A stretch of DNA of 64,000 nt from Maricaulis sp048269565 (GTDB lineage Bacteria; Pseudomonadota; Alphaproteobacteria; Caulobacterales; Maricaulaceae): the NCBI RefSeq assembly GCF_048269565.1, contig NZ_JBLXIK010000002.1, forward strand, positions 496,001 through 560,000. The letters run 5' to 3'. Both the position numbers and the translations under genes were made by a program. Within the stretch, counting starts at the first letter, position 1. The number at the start of each line of letters is the position of its first letter. This document shows positions 60,330 to 64,000 of the stretch, one piece after another. A model generated the notes under the pieces. That model was not told where the DNA came from. It did no database searches and was given only the letters and a program-made list of their open reading frames with translations.

Positions 60330-60698
60330 TCAGGGCTGGCGCATATCGCGCAGGCCGGCTTCGAGGGCGTCGCGGATGGCGGTGAGGACGCCGTCCATAT
60401 TGTTGTACACATCCATGTTCCAGACGCGCACGACGCGAAAGCCCTCGGCCTCGAGCCAGGCATCGCGGATGGCGTCGGCTGCGCGGTGGTCGTCCTCGCT
60501 GTGCTGGCCGCCATCGACTTCGATGACGAGCTTGGGCGTGAAACAGGCGAAGTCGACGATATAGCGGCCGAGCGGGACCTGGCGCCGGAACACAAAGCCC
60601 TCGGCCCGCCAGGTTTTCAGCCGGGCCCAGAGCCGGACTTCATGCGGGGTCATGCGCTTTCTGAGGGTGCGCGCGAGTTTGACCATCGGGCGGGTCAT
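60330..60698 (-). CDS. DUF559 endonuclease-like protein
   Basis: 122 residues: LARTLRKRMTPHEVRLWARL, FVFRRQVPLGRYIVDFACFT, KLVIEVDGGQHSEDD and GFRVVRVWNMDVYNNMDGVL. This is the DUF559 fold, a Vsr-like PD-(D/E)XK nuclease core (Asp, Glu-x-Asp). Such genes often travel with restriction or methyltransferase genes; the methyltransferase remnant nearby fits. Flanked by repeat copies C and D. Confidence 0.82.
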   Translation of the reverse strand: MTRPMVKLARTLRKRMTPHEVRLWARLKTWRAEGFVFRRQVPLGRYIVDFACFTPKLVIEVDGGQHSEDDHRAADAIRDAWLEAEGFRVVRVWNMDVYNNMDGVLTAIRDALEAGLRDMRQP

Positions 60699-60760
60699 GG
60701 TGGCAGGCTGGCACGGGGCGGCGCGCCGGGCGTGTGATGGGGGTCACGGGGGGGGAGATT

Positions 60761-60829
60761 GTCATCTTCACCAGCTCCGCCCCGGACTGCGTCCGGCGCA
60801 CCTCTTCCATCAAGGAAGAGGCGGGTGAT
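60761..60829 (+). repeat. Dispersed repeat, copy D
   Basis: GTCATCTTCACCAGCTCCGC, CCCGGACTGCGTCCGG, CACCTCTTCCATCAAGGAAG and AGGCGGGTGAT; nearly identical to copy B in the middle and to copy A at the ends. Confidence 0.8.
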
Positions 60830-60854
60830 TGTCCCCCCCCCATCCCCAAACGCA

Positions 60855-60884
60855 AACGGCCGGCGGATCGCTCCGCCGGCCGTT
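60855..60884 (-). terminator. Strong hairpin after M3 peptidase gene
   Basis: Perfect 13-bp stem AACGGCCGGCGGA / TCCGCCGGCCGTT with a 4-nt loop, on the minus strand followed by TGCGTTTGG (weak T-run). Probable terminator. Confidence 0.7.
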
Positions 60885-60907
60885 GCATGTCGTGAGGCCC
60901 GAAAGCG

Positions 60908-63085
60908 CTATTCGGTGACCGGGAAGCCGCGGTCGCGCATCAGGGCTTGCGGGTCGGCGTCGCGGCCGCGGAAGGCGCGGTAGGCTTCGCCCGGGTCGAC
61001 CGAGTTGCGCGGGGCGAACAGGGTTTCGACCAGGCGGTGCGAGGTCTCCGGATCGTAATAGCTGCCGGCCTCTTCAAAGGCTTCGGCGGCATCGGCGGTC
61101 AGGACATCGGCCCACATATAGCCGTAATAACCGGTGGCATAGCCTTCGCCCTCGAACACATGCCCGAATTGCGGGCTGCGGTGACGCATGACGATTTCAT
61201 CGGGCATGCCGAGGCGTTCCAGGGTCTCGCGCTCGAAGGTGTCGGGATCGCCGATCTCTTCGGGCGGGGTCATGTGATAGGCCATGTCCATCAGGGCGGA
61301 GGCGAGATATTCGCCGGTCGAGAAACCCTGGTTGAAATTGGCCGCCGCACGGATGCGGGCGATCAATTCCTGCGGCATCGGCTCGCCATCGACATTGACC
61401 AGATAGTTGTTGACCACCGGGTCGGTCAAAAGCCAGCGCTCGAGCAATTGCGACTGGAATTCGGTGAAGTCGCGCACGCCGCCATTGAGGGTCGGATAGG
61501 CGACATTCGAGGACAGGCCGTGCAGGGCGTGGCCGAATTCGTGGAAGAAGGTGGTCGCATCATCCCAGGAAACCAGGACGGGCTGGCCCGGTGCCGGCTC
61601 GACGAAGTTGGAATTATTCGTCGCCAGCACATTGGTCTCGCCGTCAAACGTGGTGTGACCGCGGAAGCTGTTGGCCCAGGCGCCCGAGGACTTGCCGGTG
61701 CGGGCATAGGGGTCGAGATACCACAGGCCGACATTGGCGCCGGTGTCGCGATCGGTGACTTCCCAGACGCGCACGGTCGGGTGCCAGACCGAGACGGTGC
61801 CTTCGGGCAGTTCGGTGAAGTTGAAGCCGAACAATTCGCCGGCGACGTAGAACATGCCCTCGCGCAGATTGTCGAGCTGGAGATACTGGCTGACTTCCTC
61901 GCTATCGAGATCATAGCGCTCGGCGCGCACTTTCTCGGCGTAATAGCGATAATCCCAGGGCGCGATGGTGATATCGGCGCCTTCGCTGTCGGCCAGCGCC
62001 TGCATGTCGGCGACTTCCTCATGGATGCGGGCGACGGCGGCGGTCCAGACGCCTTCCATCAATTCCATCGCGCGTTCCGGCGTGCCGGCCATGCGGTTTT
62101 CCAGACGCCACTGGGCGTAATTCTCATAGCCCAGCAGTTCGACGCGTTCGTCGCGCAGGGCGAGGATTTCCATGATCAGGGCGTTATTGTCGTACTCGTC
62201 GCCATTATCGCCGCGATTATAGTAATCCCGCCAGACGATTTCGCGCAGATCGCGCTCGTCGGAGAAGGTCAGGAAGGGATCCATCGAGGAGCGGGTATTG
62301 GTGATGGCGTATTCGCCCTCATGACCGCGCGCGGTCGCGGCCGAGGCCGAAGCCTGGACGAAGCCGTCCGGCAGGCCGGAAAGCTGGTCGGCGCTGAGGT
62401 AATGGACGTAGTTTTCCTCGTCATGCAGCAGGTTGGACGAGAAGGCGGTGTAGAGCTCGGACAGACGCTGGTCGATCGCGGCATAGCGCTCGGCGGCTGC
62501 GCCTTCCAGTGTCGCGCCATTGCGGGCGAAACCGTCATAGGTCAGCTGCACCAGGCGCTGCTGGTCGGGGCGCAGGGTCGCCATTTCCTCGCCTTCATAG
62601 ACGGCGCGGACGCGGGCGAAGAGCGCGGCATTCTGGGTGATCTGCGAGGAGAAGGCCGACAGGCGCGGGGCCATTTCGGCCTGGATGGCGCGGAATTCCG
62701 GCGTCGACATGTTGGACGACCAGATGCCCCAATAGCGGAAGACATTGCTGAGCGGCTTGCCGGCGCGTTCCATCGCCACGATGGTGTTCTCGAACGTGGC
62801 CGGTTCGGGATTGCCGGCGATGGCCTCGATCTCGGCGAGATTGAGCGCCATGCCCTCTTCCAGCGCCGGCTCGAGATCGTCAAGGCTGGCATTGTCGAAG
62901 TCCGGAACACCGCCGAACGGGCCGGTCCATTCCGCGAGCAGCGGGTTTGAGGACATGACGGTCTCCGTGGTTTCGGTGGTGGTTGATGTATTGGCAGGCG
63001 CGGTTGCGGTGGTCTGGTCGGCAGGGGTGCAGGCCGCGGCAAACAGGGCGGCGGTGCTGACGGAAATCATCATCAGATGACGCAT
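60908..63085 (-). CDS. M3-family metallopeptidase (peptidyl-dipeptidase Dcp-like), lipoprotein
   Basis: 725 residues. Signal peptide with lipobox AAAC (MRHLMMISVSTAALFAAAC), Thr-rich linker, then a helical peptidase with zinc motif FFHEFGHALHGL (His515, Glu516, His519). Closest pattern is Dcp/oligopeptidase A, removing dipeptides from C-termini. The envelope location is unusual compared with cytoplasmic E. coli Dcp but frequent in this group. Preceded by no operon partner. Confidence 0.92.
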   Translation of the reverse strand: MRHLMMISVSTAALFAAACTPADQTTATAPANTSTTTETTETVMSSNPLLAEWTGPFGGVPDFDNASLDDLEPALEEGMALNLAEIEAIAGNPEPATFENTIVAMERAGKPLSNVFRYWGIWSSNMSTPEFRAIQAEMAPRLSAFSSQITQNAALFARVRAVYEGEEMATLRPDQQRLVQLTYDGFARNGATLEGAAAERYAAIDQRLSELYTAFSSNLLHDEENYVHYLSADQLSGLPDGFVQASASAATARGHEGEYAITNTRSSMDPFLTFSDERDLREIVWRDYYNRGDNGDEYDNNALIMEILALRDERVELLGYENYAQWRLENRMAGTPERAMELMEGVWTAAVARIHEEVADMQALADSEGADITIAPWDYRYYAEKVRAERYDLDSEEVSQYLQLDNLREGMFYVAGELFGFNFTELPEGTVSVWHPTVRVWEVTDRDTGANVGLWYLDPYARTGKSSGAWANSFRGHTTFDGETNVLATNNSNFVEPAPGQPVLVSWDDATTFFHEFGHALHGLSSNVAYPTLNGGVRDFTEFQSQLLERWLLTDPVVNNYLVNVDGEPMPQELIARIRAAANFNQGFSTGEYLASALMDMAYHMTPPEEIGDPDTFERETLERLGMPDEIVMRHRSPQFGHVFEGEGYATGYYGYMWADVLTADAAEAFEEAGSYYDPETSHRLVETLFAPRNSVDPGEAYRAFRGRDADPQALMRDRGFPVTE

Positions 63086-63242
63086 GACAGGTCCTCTCGG
63101 GTCAATTCGTTGCGGCGAACCTATCTCTTCCGCGCATGGCTGGAAAATTAAGAATTCACCATCTTGTCCGCCGCCGCCGCTTGATCGGGCGGGCGGTGCA
63201 GACGATGCTCCCGCCGGCCTTCACCGGACCGGAGACAAATCT

Positions 63243-64000
63243 GTGCGGATCATCGCCATCACACTGATTGCAACGATCACTCTGTTGTTGATGTGGGGCA
63301 TGTGGCGCCAGCCCGCAAGCCTGACACCCGATCCGGACCTGCAGCTGCGCGCCATCGAACGGGCCGCGGCGGGTGAGGGGCCCTACCTGGTCGGGGTCCA
63401 GCCCTGGCTCGAGCCGGGCCATTATCACAGCGCCGCAGCGCTGCATGAACGGCTGGCGGGCTATCTTGATGAAATCCGTGATGAAATTGATGCCGAACCG
63501 GGCTCGATCATCGTGTTTCCCGAGCATGTCGGCACCTGGCTGGTCGCCGCCGGCGCGCCGCGCCCGGCCTTCACCGCTGACACCACAGCGGCCGCGATGG
63601 GCACGCTGGTCGCCGCCAATCCGCTACGCTTTGCCGCAGCCTGGCTCGGCTCGGACGAGGCGGACCGCATGGCGGCGGCGATCTTCCGCATGCGCGCCGA
63701 TGCGATGGCGCGCGACTACCAGGCCGTCTTCTCTGCCCTGGCGGCCGAGTACCGCGTCACCATTGCCGCCGGCTCGATCGTGCTGAGCGAACCGCGCGTC
63801 GAGAACGGCGTGCTGATCGCCGGCGATGGCCCGCTCTACAACACTGCCGCCCTGTTCCACCCCGACGGCTCGATCGATCCGCAACTGGTGCGCAAATCCC
63901 ACCCGATCCCGAGCGAGACGCCCTTCACCGCCGCCTGGCCCGCAGAAAACCTGCCGGTGTTCGAGACCCCGCCGGGGCGTCTGGCGGTGCTGATCTGCGC
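63243..64000 (+). CDS. Carbon-nitrogen hydrolase (nitrilase) family protein, 3' end cut by window
   Basis: 252 residues visible from a GTG at 63243, with CGGAG about 9 nt upstream. One N-terminal membrane anchor (IIAITLIATITLLLMWGMW) precedes a nitrilase fold. The triad is visible: Glu in VFPEHVGTW, Lys in LVRKSHPIPSE, and Cys in LAVLICA at the very end of the window. Substrate unknown. The gene continues past 64000. Confidence 0.85.
   Translation, partial: MRIIAITLIATITLLLMWGMWRQPASLTPDPDLQLRAIERAAAGEGPYLVGVQPWLEPGHYHSAAALHERLAGYLDEIRDEIDAEPGSIIVFPEHVGTWLVAAGAPRPAFTADTTAAAMGTLVAANPLRFAAAWLGSDEADRMAAAIFRMRADAMARDYQAVFSALAAEYRVTIAAGSIVLSEPRVENGVLIAGDGPLYNTAALFHPDGSIDPQLVRKSHPIPSETPFTAAWPAENLPVFETPPGRLAVLIC

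Noticed and set aside
60947..62950. 667-codon plus-strand open frame opposite the M3 peptidase
   Set aside because: Antisense shadow of a high-GC gene; the minus-strand product has the HEFGH motif and lipobox.

Overview
The window comes from a high-GC alphaproteobacterium. Several markers point to the Caulobacterales/Maricaulales (Hyphomonadaceae-like) branch: a DivL-type histidine kinase homologue with Tyr in place of the phospho-acceptor His, a CC0125/CC1285-family lipoprotein, the ChvG/ChvI system, AddAB instead of RecBCD, NrnC instead of oligoribonuclease, and the order rpoN-hpf-ptsN next to lptCAB. I cannot name genus or species from the sequence alone. Most of the window is dense chromosomal core. 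It contains two tRNAs, no rRNA, no CRISPR array and no recognisable integrase or transposase.

Layout. 1-11654: isoaspartyl peptidase (cut by the window edge), small heat-shock protein, SDR dehydrogenase, FecA-like TonB-dependent receptor behind two Fur-box-like sites, lipoprotein and secreted proteins, dapF, prolyl oligopeptidase, and a DUF1214/DUF1254 pair. 11723-16679: an unknown 565-residue protein divergent from chvI-chvG, followed by an EIIA-Man/HPr pair with no hprK. 16703-19234: a membrane protein with a very long acidic tail and a TonB-like lipoprotein. 19437-31654: divL, ferredoxin (opposite strand), then an overlapping chain tsaE-amgK-murU-addB-addA, then trxA. 31739-39850 (minus): S41 peptidase, folC, accD, trpA, a BrnTA toxin-antitoxin module, a gene coupled to trpB, trpB, trpF and a LysR regulator coupled to trpF. 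39942-45319: a 50-codon gene, ihfB, rpsA, cmk, aroA and a zinc-ribbon acidic protein. 45430-45913: tRNA-Ala followed by three 118-bp tandem repeats. 45926-55592: an unknown membrane protein, ptsN, hpf, rpoN, lptB, lptA, lptC, nrnC, an unknown GSSR protein, a GNAT acetyltransferase, an SDH-type serine protease and tRNA-Leu. 55770-56735: NDUFA9-like protein.

56736-60907 is the accessory part. It holds palindromic and dispersed repeats, a two-gene operon (HTH plus ImmA/IrrE metallopeptidase, followed by a beta-family protein) with visibly lower GC and twin palindromic operators, the C-terminal remnant of a DNA methyltransferase, and a DUF559 endonuclease-like gene. This is the best candidate in the window for a little-described, possibly defence-related system. 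60908-64000: an M3 metallopeptidase lipoprotein and the start of a nitrilase-family gene cut by the window end.

Functional links. ChvG/ChvI, the PTS components (EIIA-Man, HPr, PtsN) and RpoN/HPF form regulatory cores. LptABC, DapF, AmgK/MurU and AroA feed envelope and precursor synthesis. AddAB, the DUF559 protein and the methyltransferase remnant relate to DNA repair or restriction. Annotations rest on recognisable motifs and family memory; no search was run.
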